From: CAZMRW01 sp964568805
Lineage (GTDB): Bacteria; Pseudomonadota; Gammaproteobacteria; Methylococcales; Methylomonadaceae
Length of the DNA stretch: 7,677 bases
Assembly: GCA_964568805.1 (NCBI GenBank)
Contig: CAZMRW010000126.1
Span: 1-7,677, forward strand
Reading direction: 5' to 3'
The translations under genes and the position numbers were made by a program. Positions within the stretch are counted from its first letter, which is position 1, and the number at the start of each line of letters is the position of its first letter. The notes below the pieces were generated by a model, which was not told where the DNA came from, made no database searches, and saw only the letters and a list, made by a program, of their open reading frames with translations. Of the stretch, positions 1 through 6,823 are shown piece by piece.

Positions 1-68
1 AATTAATGAAAATAAATTCCAATTATGGTTAAATTATGATATGTACCACTTCGTTTTCGGATAAACAG

Positions 69-97
69 TTGTGTTGGTGTGCCATAACAGTTATCTT
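69..97 (+). promoter_or_regulatory. possible sigma-70 promoter for hfq
   Basis: The 134 bases before hfq are AT-rich and have no open frame. The best pair of hexamers I see is TTGTGT (69-74) and TATCTT (92-97), separated by 17 bases. Both match consensus only partly (3/6 and 4/6). Another -10-like element, TATGAT, lies at 35-40 without a good -35. In E. coli hfq is also read from promoters in the upstream gene, which lies outside this window, so this is a weak prediction. Confidence 0.25.
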
Positions 98-134
98 AAA
101 CATCATTCCATAACAATAATAAAGGAGAAACCGG

Positions 135-374
135 ATGTCCAAGGGTCAGAATTTGCAGGATAATTTTTTGAATACATTGAGAAAAGAACATACGCCTGTT
201 TCAATTTTCCTTGTTAATGGTATCAAACTGCAGGGTAAAGTCGATTCATTCGATCAGTATGTCATTATGTTGAAAAACACGGTGAACCAGATGGTTTACA
301 AACATGCCATATCGACTATTGTACCGGGTAAGGCCATAAAAATCATGCCGGAAAATGAAGTTGACGAAGTATAG
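135..374 (+). CDS. hfq: RNA chaperone Hfq, short C-terminal tail
   Basis: Hfq is a hexameric Sm-like RNA chaperone in the cytoplasm. It pairs small RNAs with mRNAs and affects mRNA stability and translation. The 79-residue protein carries the whole Sm core: N-terminal KGQNLQDNFLN with Gln8, the Sm1 strands around VSIFLVNGIKLQG (22-34), FDQ at 39-41, and the Sm2 signature YKHAIST (55-61) with Lys56 and His57 of the proximal uridine pocket. Differences from E. coli: Phe42 is Tyr, the distal-face Tyr25 is Phe, and the rim patch reads R16-K17-H19 instead of R16-R17-R19. The tail after the core is only about 15 residues and ends in acidic ENEVDEV, against about 37 residues in the 102-residue E. 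coli protein. The start is supported by AAGGAGA (122-128) about 6 bases upstream. hflX follows after 92 bases, the usual order. Confidence 0.97.
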   Translation: MSKGQNLQDNFLNTLRKEHTPVSIFLVNGIKLQGKVDSFDQYVIMLKNTVNQMVYKHAISTIVPGKAIKIMPENEVDEV

Positions 375-403
375 TCCATCCTTTGAATGAGGTGGCGCGT
401 CGC

Positions 404-434
404 TGAACATCGTCATAACAATCCGGCATAAAAT
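404..434 (+). promoter_or_regulatory. weak promoter candidate before hflX
   Basis: A good -10 hexamer TAAAAT (429-434) lies in the hfq-hflX gap. The nearest -35-like hexamer is TGAACA (404-409), with a long 19-base spacer. The same -10 lies in an imperfect hairpin (425-444) in which GGC pairs with GCC and TAAA with TTTA around a single mismatch. It could be an internal promoter for hflX or a chance match; cotranscription with hfq is equally possible. Confidence 0.2.
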
Positions 435-456
435 ACTTTACGCCAATCTACCATGT

Positions 457-460
457 GGAG
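457..460 (+). promoter_or_regulatory. ribosome binding site that sets the hflX start
   Basis: GGAG at 457-460 sits 6 bases before GTG at 467. An upstream in-frame GTG at 455 overlaps this site and has no Shine-Dalgarno sequence of its own, so 467 is the better start. Confidence 0.7.
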
Positions 461-466
461 TCATGT

Positions 467-1729
467 GTGTTTGATCGCCCCGATTCAGGTGAGCGCGCGG
501 TGCTTGTTCATCTGGCCCTTCATTCCGGGCAGGAAGATCTGTTAGAACTTAGAGAATTGGCTAAATCGGCGGGGACCGATCCTGTTTTTACGGTTACCGG
601 CAGTCGTAAGAGTCCCGATCCAAAATATTTCGTCGGTACGGGTAAGCTCGATGAGATTAAAAATACCATAGCATCCTATGATGCCGGCATCGTTTTGTTC
701 AATCACGCGTTATCGCCGAGTCAGGAAAGAAATCTGGAAAAAGCACTGGGTGTTCGCGTGGTCGACAGAAACGGTCTGATCCTGGATATTTTTGCGCAAC
801 GCGCTCAAACATTCGAAGGTAAATTACAGGTTGAACTGGCTCAGTTAAAGCATTTATCGACCCGATTGGTGCGCGGGTGGACCCATTTGGAGCGTCAAAA
901 AGGCGGTATCGGCCTCAGGGGGCCGGGCGAAACCCAGTTGGAAACCGACAGGCGACTGATCGGGGTGCGCATCAAACAGATACAGAGCCGTTTGGATAAG
1001 GTCGAAAAGCAACGACATCAAGGGCGCAGCAAAAGAAAAAAAGCCGAAATTCCCGCTGTATCCCTGGTAGGCTATACCAACGCCGGAAAATCGACCTTAT
1101 TCAATCGGCTGACTGGCGCCAATATTTATACCGCCGACCAACTGTTTGCCACCCTGGATCCGACCTTGCGGCATTGTTCCTTGCCGAATAATTCGGAAAT
1201 TGTCCTGGCGGATACCGTCGGATTCATACGGCATTTGCCGCATGAACTGGTCGCGGCATTTAAATCGACTTTGCAGGAAGCTAGCGAGGCGGATTTATTA
1301 TTACATGTTATTGATGCTCATGCCGAAGACCGCGACGAAACAGTTATCCAGGTCAATAAGGTTCTGGAAGATATTGACGCCAATGAGATCAGGCAACTGG
1401 AAGTTTACAATAAAATCGATTTGCTCGATGAAATCAATCCCAGAATCGATCGCGACGATGCCGGCAATCCGATCCGGGTTTGGCTGTCTGCGGTAACGGG
1501 CGAGGGAATAGAATTGCTTTATCAGGCATTGTCGGAAATATTTTCGACCAGCAAAATCAAAATGCGTTGTTATTTGCAAGCCGATCAAGGACAGATCAGA
1601 GCTAAAATATTTACTTGCGCAAAAATAATAAACCAGCATATTGATGAGGCAGGAGCAATCGAATTGGTCATTGAAATCGATGCCAAACATCTGGGGTTAT
1701 TGAAATCGGTAAAATGTGAAGAAATGTGA
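467..1729 (+). CDS. hflX: ribosome-associated GTPase HflX
   Basis: HflX is a cytoplasmic GTPase of the Obg-HflX group. It binds 50S/70S ribosomes and in E. coli splits stalled or heat-stressed ribosomes. From the GTG at 467 the protein has 420 residues (E. coli 426) and starts MFDRPDSGERAVLVH, aligning with the E. coli N-terminus MFDRYDAGEQAVLVH; the longer reading from GTG 455 adds four non-conserved residues. The N-terminal HflX domain includes GSRKSPDPKYFVGTGK (45-60), HALSPSQERNL (80-90) and the conserved glycine-rich loop KGGIGLRGPGETQLETDRR (145-163). The G domain follows: G1 GYTNAGKS (202-209), switch I region FATLDPT (227-233), G3 DTVGF (249-253), G4 NKID (315-318) and G5 SAVTG (341-345). 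All key residues look intact. The last 60 or so residues are less conserved. It lies between hfq and hflK as in E. coli; hflK is 189 bases downstream. Confidence 0.96.
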   Translation: MFDRPDSGERAVLVHLALHSGQEDLLELRELAKSAGTDPVFTVTGSRKSPDPKYFVGTGKLDEIKNTIASYDAGIVLFNHALSPSQERNLEKALGVRVVDRNGLILDIFAQRAQTFEGKLQVELAQLKHLSTRLVRGWTHLERQKGGIGLRGPGETQLETDRRLIGVRIKQIQSRLDKVEKQRHQGRSKRKKAEIPAVSLVGYTNAGKSTLFNRLTGANIYTADQLFATLDPTLRHCSLPNNSEIVLADTVGFIRHLPHELVAAFKSTLQEASEADLLLHVIDAHAEDRDETVIQVNKVLEDIDANEIRQLEVYNKIDLLDEINPRIDRDDAGNPIRVWLSAVTGEGIELLYQALSEIFSTSKIKMRCYLQADQGQIRAKIFTCAKIINQHIDEAGAIELVIEIDAKHLGLLKSVKCEEM

Positions 1730-1918
1730 TTGTTGAAGACGCAAGCTTCAATCTGTCGATACAAAGAGCGACCTTTAACCTTTCGTCTTTTAACATATTT
1801 ACGATAGAATGGTCGATTGCATCGATAGCCTAATGGATGGCGTTGCCTTGTAGAATGATGAAGCTATCCCTTCGGGATAATTAAATACAGTTTAAATAAT
1901 CCAATATGGAGCATAATA
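1730..1918 (+). other. hflX-hflK intergenic region with small hairpins
   Basis: This 189-base gap has no supportable gene. Right after the hflX stop is a hairpin with TTGAAG (1733-1738) pairing CTTCAA (1746-1751) around a 7-base loop. It has no T-run, so it is not a convincing terminator. In the hflK leader, TATCCC (1865-1870) pairs GGGATA (1874-1879) around a 3-base loop, followed by an AT-rich weak repeat, TTAAA (1881-1885) and TTTAA (1891-1895). A -10-like TAGAAT lies at 1851-1856 without a matching -35. The gap suggests that hflK may have its own promoter or leader control; this is inference. Confidence 0.4.
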
Positions 1919-3121
1919 ATGTCCTGGAATGAGCCTGGCGGCGATAACAAAGATCCCTGGAGCGGGCGTGGTGACCAAAAAGGTCCCCCTGATCTAGATC
2001 AAGCGATACGTTCATTACAAGAAAAACTAAGCAAGATCTTTGGCGGCGGCGGTGGCAGCACTGGCGGTGGCGGCGGTTCATCCGGAGGCTCCCTGAAAAG
2101 CTTTGGCTTTATTGCTGCGGGCGTTCTGTTTTTATGGGGACTCAGCGGGTTTTATATCGTCGATGAAGGTAATCACGGCGTGGAAACACGATTCGGTAAA
2201 TATATCGGGACCACGCAATCGGGCCTGAACTGGCATTTGCCTGCTCCGATCGAACGGGTCGATATTGTCAATGTCAAGCAAAACCGAACGATTGATGTCG
2301 GTTTTCAGAGTTTCGGCGAGGCGGCCAGCCGTTCGGAACCAAAAGAGGCATTGATGCTGACCAAAGACGAAAATTACGTCGATGTTCGTCTGGTTGTTCA
2401 GTATCAGGTCAAAGACGCCAAGGATTTTATTTTTAATGTGGTTGATCCTGCTAAAACCTTGAAGCAGGTTACCGAAAGCGCGGAACGCGGCGTGATCGGC
2501 AGCAGCAACATGGACTTTGTTTTGACCGAGGGCCGCACCGAAATCGTGACTCAGATTAAAAAAGAAATCCAGACCATCATGGATGCCTACAGATCCGGGG
2601 TTCAGGTCACTACCGTTAACCTTCGGGATGCCCAGCCGCCCGAACAGGTACAAAACGCCTTTGAGGATGTCATCAAAGCCCGTGAAGACGAGCAGCGCCT
2701 GATTAATGAGGCGGAAGCATATTCTAATGATGTGGTACCGAAAGCTCGCGGCGCCGCGGCAAGAAAGCTGCAGGAAGCGGAAGGCTATAAGGAACAGGTC
2801 ATTGCCCAGGCGGAAGGTGAAACCAGCCGTTTTTCGAAATTGTTTGCCGAGTATAAAAAAGCGCCTGAAGTAACCAGGCAACGGATGTATATCGAATCGA
2901 TGGAATCGGTATTGGCAGGGGCCAATACCGTGATGATCGATGTCAAGGGAGGCAACAATCTACTGTATTTGCCGCTGGATAAATTAACTCAGCATTTGCC
3001 TTCGATGGTATCGCCGAATCTTCCCCAGCAGAGCCCATCAGATCAGGCTACGCCGGAGATAGATGAAAAACCGGTTGTGCGAACTACAACCCGCGGCAGA
3101 GAAGCAAGGGGACGCCAATGA
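1919..3121 (+). CDS. hflK: FtsH protease modulator subunit HflK
   Basis: HflK is an SPFH/prohibitin-family inner-membrane protein. With HflC it forms a large periplasmic cage around FtsH and modulates its degradation of membrane proteins. The protein has 400 residues (E. coli 419). It has the typical Trp/Gly-rich cytoplasmic start (MSWNEPGGDNKDPW) and the family motif QKGPPDLDQ (20-28). A very glycine-rich linker (42-58) leads to one membrane segment (about 61-80, ending GFYIVDEG). The SPFH domain follows with GVETRFGKY (87-95), GLNWHLPAPIE (102-112), a strand region near LTKDENYVDVRLVVQYQV (147-164), and RDAQPPEQVQNAFEDVIKAR (236-255). A long charged helical region (about 255-310) is rich in Ala, Glu and Lys. 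The C-terminal tail is low-complexity and basic. GGAG at 1908-1911 lies 7 bases before the ATG. The stop overlaps the hflC start by ATGA, which implies translational coupling. Confidence 0.96.
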   Translation: MSWNEPGGDNKDPWSGRGDQKGPPDLDQAIRSLQEKLSKIFGGGGGSTGGGGGSSGGSLKSFGFIAAGVLFLWGLSGFYIVDEGNHGVETRFGKYIGTTQSGLNWHLPAPIERVDIVNVKQNRTIDVGFQSFGEAASRSEPKEALMLTKDENYVDVRLVVQYQVKDAKDFIFNVVDPAKTLKQVTESAERGVIGSSNMDFVLTEGRTEIVTQIKKEIQTIMDAYRSGVQVTTVNLRDAQPPEQVQNAFEDVIKAREDEQRLINEAEAYSNDVVPKARGAAARKLQEAEGYKEQVIAQAEGETSRFSKLFAEYKKAPEVTRQRMYIESMESVLAGANTVMIDVKGGNNLLYLPLDKLTQHLPSMVSPNLPQQSPSDQATPEIDEKPVVRTTTRGREARGRQ

Positions 3122-3972
3122 CACAGAATAAAATATTAGTAGGCCTAGGCGCATTATTACTGATAAGTATGATGTGCGTCTTTACGGTCAGTGAAACAGA
3201 AAAAGCAATCAAATTCCGTCTGGGTGAAATCGTTAAGTTTGATTACGAACCTGGACTGCATTTTAAATTGCCATTTATTAACAATGTAAAGAAATTCGAT
3301 TCCCGGATCCAAACCATGGTTTCGAAGCCCGAGGGCTTTTTAACCGCCGAAAAGAAAAACGTGATCGTTGACTCCTTTGTTAAATGGCGCATCGGCAATG
3401 TCACCACATTTTACACCGTTGTCGCCGGTGATATCGATCAGGCCAATTTAATACTCGATCCGATTATTAAAGACGCTTTTCGAAGCGAATTCGGCAAGCG
3501 CAATATCAAACAACTGGTCTCGACCGACCGTCGGACCGTCCGCGATATCTTGATAAAAAACACCAAGTCTCTCGCGGCCGAGAAGGGTATGGACATTATT
3601 GACATTCAGGTCATGCGTATTGATTTACCGCCCGAAGTCAGCTCGTCGGTGTTTCGCAGAATGGAAGCGGAACGTGAACGGGTCGCCAGGGAATTTCGTT
3701 CCCAAGGCGCTGAAGCCGCGGAAAAAATACGTGCGGATGCAGACAGGCAGCGTGTGGTTACGTTGGCTAATGCTTTCAAAGATGCAGAAAGACTGCGCGG
3801 AGAAGGAGATGCCAAATCAGCGGAAATCTATGCCGGAGCATATGGCGCCGATCCTGAGTTCTTTTCTTTCTACCGTAGTTTGAATGCTTATAAACAGACT
3901 TTTTCGAGTTCAAATACGCTGGTGCTCGATCCCGATTCCGATTTTTTCAGGTATTTCAAGCAACAGAAATAG
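3118..3972 (+). CDS. hflC: FtsH protease modulator subunit HflC
   Basis: HflC is the partner of HflK in the SPFH complex around FtsH in the inner membrane. The protein has 284 residues against 334 in E. coli, so it is a shorter form, common outside the enterobacteria. One N-terminal membrane anchor (about 5-23) is followed by the SPFH domain: VSETEKAIKFRLGEI (24-38), EPGLHFKLPFINNVKKFD (44-61), and a helical region with DIQVMRIDLPPEVSSSVFRR (162-181). The charged helix ERERVAREFRSQGAEAAEKI (185-204) includes the conserved REFRSQG. The C-terminal part has GDAKSAEIYAGAYGADPEFFSFYRSLNAY (230-258), typical of HflC. AGGGGA (3107-3112) lies 5 bases before the ATG, inside the hflK end, and the two genes share ATGA. 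A DUF2065/YjeT-like small gene, often found after hflC, is absent here: only 113 bases separate it from hisZ. Confidence 0.96.
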   Translation: MTQNKILVGLGALLLISMMCVFTVSETEKAIKFRLGEIVKFDYEPGLHFKLPFINNVKKFDSRIQTMVSKPEGFLTAEKKNVIVDSFVKWRIGNVTTFYTVVAGDIDQANLILDPIIKDAFRSEFGKRNIKQLVSTDRRTVRDILIKNTKSLAAEKGMDIIDIQVMRIDLPPEVSSSVFRRMEAERERVAREFRSQGAEAAEKIRADADRQRVVTLANAFKDAERLRGEGDAKSAEIYAGAYGADPEFFSFYRSLNAYKQTFSSSNTLVLDPDSDFFRYFKQQK

Positions 3973-4036
3973 ATTGGATCTCGTCGCATAAACCAATCAT
4001 GGGTGGAACGTGACGTATCAGGCTAAATGAAACACC

Positions 4037-4064
4037 AAAACGCTCCGCTCGTGCGGGGCGTTTT
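4037..4064 (+). terminator. intrinsic terminator after hflC, in the hisZ leader
   Basis: A 12-bp stem, AAAACGCTCCGC (4037-4048) with GCGGGGCGTTTT (4053-4064), contains one G-U wobble and a TCGT loop. It extends one more pair with C4036-G4065. The 3' arm runs into TTTTGTTT, giving the U-rich tract expected of a Rho-independent terminator. It probably ends the hflKC transcript. A smaller hairpin lies just upstream, GATTGG (3972-3977) with CCAATC (3993-3998). The terminator ends only 21 bases before the hisZ ATG, so hisZ needs readthrough or an initiation point very close by. The A-rich 5' arm could give some termination on the minus strand as well. Confidence 0.85.
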
Positions 4065-4085
4065 GTTTGAGTGGACAGACAAAAC

Positions 4086-5276
4086 ATGCAACAAAAAAAC
4101 TCCTGGCTTTTGCCGGACGGCATCGAAGAGATTTTGCCGGAAGACGCTAAACATCTTGAAAGCCTGCGCCGCAAGCTGCTGGACATGTTTGCCTGCTGGG
4201 GATATGAACTGGTGATACCGCCGTTCATCGATTTTCTGGATTCGTTGTTGACCGGGTCCGGACATGATCTGGAATTGCAAACGTTCAAACTGACCGATCA
4301 GCTCAGTGGAGAGATGCTCGGGATCAGGGCGGACATGACGCCGCAGGTGGCTAGAATTGATGCTCACAACCTTAAACACGAGTGGCCGACCCGGCTTTGT
4401 TATGTCGGCACCATTCTGCATACCCGCGGCGACCCGCTCGAAAAAACCCGCAGTCCGATGCAGATCGGAGCCGAGCTTTATGGGCATGCCGGCCTTGAAA
4501 GCGATGTGGAAGTCATCCATTTAATGCTGGAAATGCTGGCCCTAACCGGTTTGCAGAACGTGCATCTCGATTTGGGGCATGTAGGCATCTATCGGGCTCT
4601 TTCAAAGCAGGCTGGTTTAAACCCGGTGCAGGAAAGCGCCCTGTTTGACGTACTGCAGCGCAAAGCCAGGCCCGAACTTCAGGAATTGATGGATGAATAT
4701 CCTATTGATAGCGACCTTAAGGCCATGTTTTTAAAATTGCCGCAGTTGAATGGCGGCTTTGAAGTGATGGAAAAAGCCCGGGCAGTATTTCTGAATGCTA
4801 ATGAAGAACTCAATCAGGCGTTGACCGAACTGGAAGCGATTGCTGAAAGACTGTCGGTGCGGTTTTCTTCGTTACCGATCAGTTTCGATTTGGCAGAGCT
4901 GCGCGGCTATCATTATCATACGGGCGTGGTTTTTTCCGCTTTCGTACCATCCGTAGGCAGGGAGATAGCCAGAGGCGGCCGCTATGATAACATAGGCGGT
5001 GTGTTTGGGCGTGCGCGTCCGGCGACCGGTTTTAGTGCGGACTTGAAATTACTGTCAACATTGGGTGGGCAAACCGGCGATGGGCAACAGCTGTCGCGAA
5101 TTTTTGCTCCCTATCGGGACGATGCCATGCTGGCGGAGAAAATCAGGGATTTACGCGCTCAGGGGCGGACAGTGGTCCAGCAATTACCGGGTCAAGCCGG
5201 AACCGCTCAGGATATGGGTTGCACATCAATCCTGGAGCAAGACAATCAAAACTGGTTCGTTAGAACCTTGAATTAA
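4086..5276 (+). CDS. hisZ: ATP phosphoribosyltransferase regulatory subunit HisZ
   Basis: HisZ is a catalytically inactive relative of histidyl-tRNA synthetase. It assembles with short-form HisG to make the active, histidine-inhibited ATP phosphoribosyltransferase, the first enzyme of histidine synthesis, in the cytoplasm. The 396-residue protein shows the class II fold landmarks: WLLPDGIEEILP (7-18), LTGSGHDLELQTFKLTDQLSG (55-75), the motif-2-like RADMTPQVARIDAH (81-94), YVGTILHTRGDP (106-117), RSPMQIGAELYG (122-133), ELRGYHYHTGVVFSAF (271-286, where HisRS has RGLDYYTG), and the motif-3-like ARGGRYDNIGGVFGRARPATGFSADL (positions 295-320). There is no anticodon-binding domain, as expected for HisZ. 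I chose ATG 4086 over in-frame GTG 4071 because family proteins begin a few residues before WLLP and GTG 4071 abuts the terminator. The Shine-Dalgarno is weak (GGA at 4073-4075). purA follows after 13 bases. Confidence 0.94.
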   Translation: MQQKNSWLLPDGIEEILPEDAKHLESLRRKLLDMFACWGYELVIPPFIDFLDSLLTGSGHDLELQTFKLTDQLSGEMLGIRADMTPQVARIDAHNLKHEWPTRLCYVGTILHTRGDPLEKTRSPMQIGAELYGHAGLESDVEVIHLMLEMLALTGLQNVHLDLGHVGIYRALSKQAGLNPVQESALFDVLQRKARPELQELMDEYPIDSDLKAMFLKLPQLNGGFEVMEKARAVFLNANEELNQALTELEAIAERLSVRFSSLPISFDLAELRGYHYHTGVVFSAFVPSVGREIARGGRYDNIGGVFGRARPATGFSADLKLLSTLGGQTGDGQQLSRIFAPYRDDAMLAEKIRDLRAQGRTVVQQLPGQAGTAQDMGCTSILEQDNQNWFVRTLN

Positions 5277-5280
5277 GTTT

Positions 5281-5283
5281 GGA
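5281..5283 (+). promoter_or_regulatory. ribosome binding site favouring the second purA ATG
   Basis: GGA at 5281-5283 directly abuts the ATG at 5284, too close to serve it, but lies 6 bases before the in-frame ATG at 5290. Starting at 5290 also gives the conserved PurA N-terminus MGKNVVVIGTQWGDEGKGK. Confidence 0.6.
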
Positions 5284-5289
5284 ATGATT

Positions 5290-6582
5290 ATGGGAAAAAA
5301 TGTTGTTGTCATCGGCACACAATGGGGTGACGAAGGAAAGGGCAAGCTGGTGGATCTGTTAACGGATCATGCGGAAGCCGTCGTGCGATTTCAGGGCGGC
5401 CACAATGCCGGACATACGCTGGTGATACGCGGCGAAAAAACCGTCTTACATTTGATACCATCCGGTATCCTGCGGGAAAACGTGCAATGCATGATCGGCA
5501 ACGGCGTCGTGTTATCGCTGAATGCCTTGCTGGAGGAGATTGAATTTCTGGAAAAAGCGGGCATTCCGGTGAGAAACCGCCTGCTGATCAGCGAGGCCTG
5601 TACGTTAATCCTGCCGGTGCATGTCGCCATCGATCGGGCTCGTGAAAAAGCACGCGGCGATAAAGCTATCGGAACCACTGGCCGAGGTATTGGTCCGGCG
5701 TATGAAGACAAGGCAGGCCGCAGAGGGCTTCGTGCCGGCGATTTGCTCAATCCTGAAGGCTTTGCTGAAAAGCTGAAAGAATTGCTGGATTATCATAATT
5801 TCATGCTGACCCAATACTATCAAACCGATGCGGTCGATTATCAGCGGACTTTGGATGAAGCGCTCTTGCTTGGCGAGCAGGTCAAACCGATGCTGACCGA
5901 TGTCAGCGAAGCTCTTTACAAATATCAGGCGCAGGGGAAAAATCTGTTGTTTGAAGGCGCTCAGGGCGCCTTGCTGGATCTGGATCACGGAACATTCCCT
6001 TATGTCACCTCATCCAGTACAACCGCAGGCGGTGCGGCGACAGGAACCGGCATCGGCCCTCTGGATCTGGATTATGTGCTCGGCATTACCAAGGCCTACT
6101 CGACGCGGGTAGGGAACGGTCCTTTTCCAACTGAATTGCACGATGCCTATGGCGAGCATTTGGGTACTGTGGGTCATGAGTTTGGTGCTACCACAGGCCG
6201 CAAGCGCCGTACCGGCTGGTTTGATGCGGTCGCCATGCGCAAATCGGCAAAACTGAACAGCATTAGCGGAATTTGTTTAACCAAACTGGATGTGCTTGAT
6301 GGCCTGGACAAGGTCGGAATCTGCACATCGTACCGGTTAAATGGGATCATTACCGAAACAGCGCCATTGGGCGCGGATCAATATCAGGAATGCCATGCCG
6401 TCATTGAAGAAATGCCGGGATGGACAGGCACCACAGCCGGACTCACGGATTTTGACGCACTTCCTGAAAATGCCAAGGCCTACATCAGTAGAATCGAAGA
6501 ACTGGTCGGCGTCAAGATCACGATATTGTCAACAGGGCCTGACCGAGATGAAACAATCATCCTCGAACACCCGTTTAATTAG
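5290..6582 (+). CDS. purA: adenylosuccinate synthetase PurA
   Basis: PurA catalyses IMP + aspartate + GTP to adenylosuccinate, GDP and phosphate, the committed step from IMP to AMP, in the cytoplasm. The 430-residue protein is full length (E. coli 432). Visible motifs are the P-loop QWGDEGKGK (11-19) with catalytic Asp14, GGHNAGHT (36-43) with catalytic His42, IGTTGRGIGPAYEDK (127-141) for IMP binding, FEGAQGALLDLDHGTFPYVTSS (221-242), GVGRVGNGPFPTE-type loop as STRVGNGPFPTE (271-282), TTGRKRRTGWFD (301-312) in the aspartate/IMP loop, the guanine-recognition element TKLD (331-334), and STGPDR (414-419). No key residue is missing. An ATG at 5284 would add Met-Ile, but Shine-Dalgarno spacing and family alignment favour 5290. 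The gene sits 13 bases after hisZ, probably cotranscribed. The purA position downstream of hflC is shared with E. coli. Confidence 0.97.
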   Translation: MGKNVVVIGTQWGDEGKGKLVDLLTDHAEAVVRFQGGHNAGHTLVIRGEKTVLHLIPSGILRENVQCMIGNGVVLSLNALLEEIEFLEKAGIPVRNRLLISEACTLILPVHVAIDRAREKARGDKAIGTTGRGIGPAYEDKAGRRGLRAGDLLNPEGFAEKLKELLDYHNFMLTQYYQTDAVDYQRTLDEALLLGEQVKPMLTDVSEALYKYQAQGKNLLFEGAQGALLDLDHGTFPYVTSSSTTAGGAATGTGIGPLDLDYVLGITKAYSTRVGNGPFPTELHDAYGEHLGTVGHEFGATTGRKRRTGWFDAVAMRKSAKLNSISGICLTKLDVLDGLDKVGICTSYRLNGIITETAPLGADQYQECHAVIEEMPGWTGTTAGLTDFDALPENAKAYISRIEELVGVKITILSTGPDRDETIILEHPFN

Positions 6583-6664
6583 GGAGCATTAATTCAGGTT
6601 CGTTCTGGCTTTATTCGGCATATTCCTGCAGTAAACGTGGGTTTTTGATTTATATAAAAATCAG

Positions 6665-6691
6665 CAAGTTGTAATTATTAATACAACCTTG
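6665..6691 (+). terminator. weak terminator candidate after purA
   Basis: CAAGTTGTA (6665-6673) pairs with TACAACCTTG (6682-6691) as nine pairs with one bulged C, around an 8-base AT loop. It is followed by TTATTTCTTTCT. The stem is AT-rich and the T-tract is interrupted, so termination would be modest. A second inverted repeat, GTATT (6714-6718) with AATAC (6723-6727), lies just downstream. No better terminator is seen after purA. Confidence 0.3.
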
Positions 6692-6753
6692 TTATTTCTT
6701 TCTACGGTTTTTAGTATTAAGTAATACAAACCCCGTTTAATTTAATATCAATT

Positions 6754-6779
6754 ATGACGTGATTGCTAATAAACGTCAT
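6754..6779. repeat. 7-bp inverted repeat ATGACGT/ACGTCAT
   Basis: ATGACGT (6754-6760) and ACGTCAT (6773-6779) are perfect inverted copies around 12 bases. They could form a hairpin or be the two half-sites of a dimeric regulator. They lie about 20 bases from another inverted repeat. No function is assigned. Confidence 0.45.
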
Positions 6780-6799
6780 CCAAACTGAACAATCTTCCC

Positions 6800-6823
6800 G
6801 GCATGGGGTGTTTGAACCATGCC
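6800..6823. repeat. 7-bp inverted repeat GGCATGG/CCATGCC
   Basis: GGCATGG (6800-6806) and CCATGCC (6817-6823) are perfect inverted copies around a 10-base loop. This is a stable hairpin on either strand and the strongest single structure in the gap between purA and the secreted-protein gene. There is no adjacent T-run, so it does not look like a terminator. Confidence 0.5.

Noticed and set aside
1733..1751. Hairpin just after the hflX stop as an intrinsic terminator
   Set aside because: The 6-bp stem is AT-rich and is not followed by a T-run.
2132..2881. Long minus-strand open frame (249 codons) opposite hflK
   Set aside because: It is a shadow of the hflK coding frame, with no ribosome binding site and no recognisable protein features, whereas hflK is conserved throughout.
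6800..6823. Hairpin with a TTCAAA-containing loop on the minus strand, suggesting a tRNA T-arm
   Set aside because: The loop is too long, and no acceptor stem, D-arm or anticodon arm can be placed around it.
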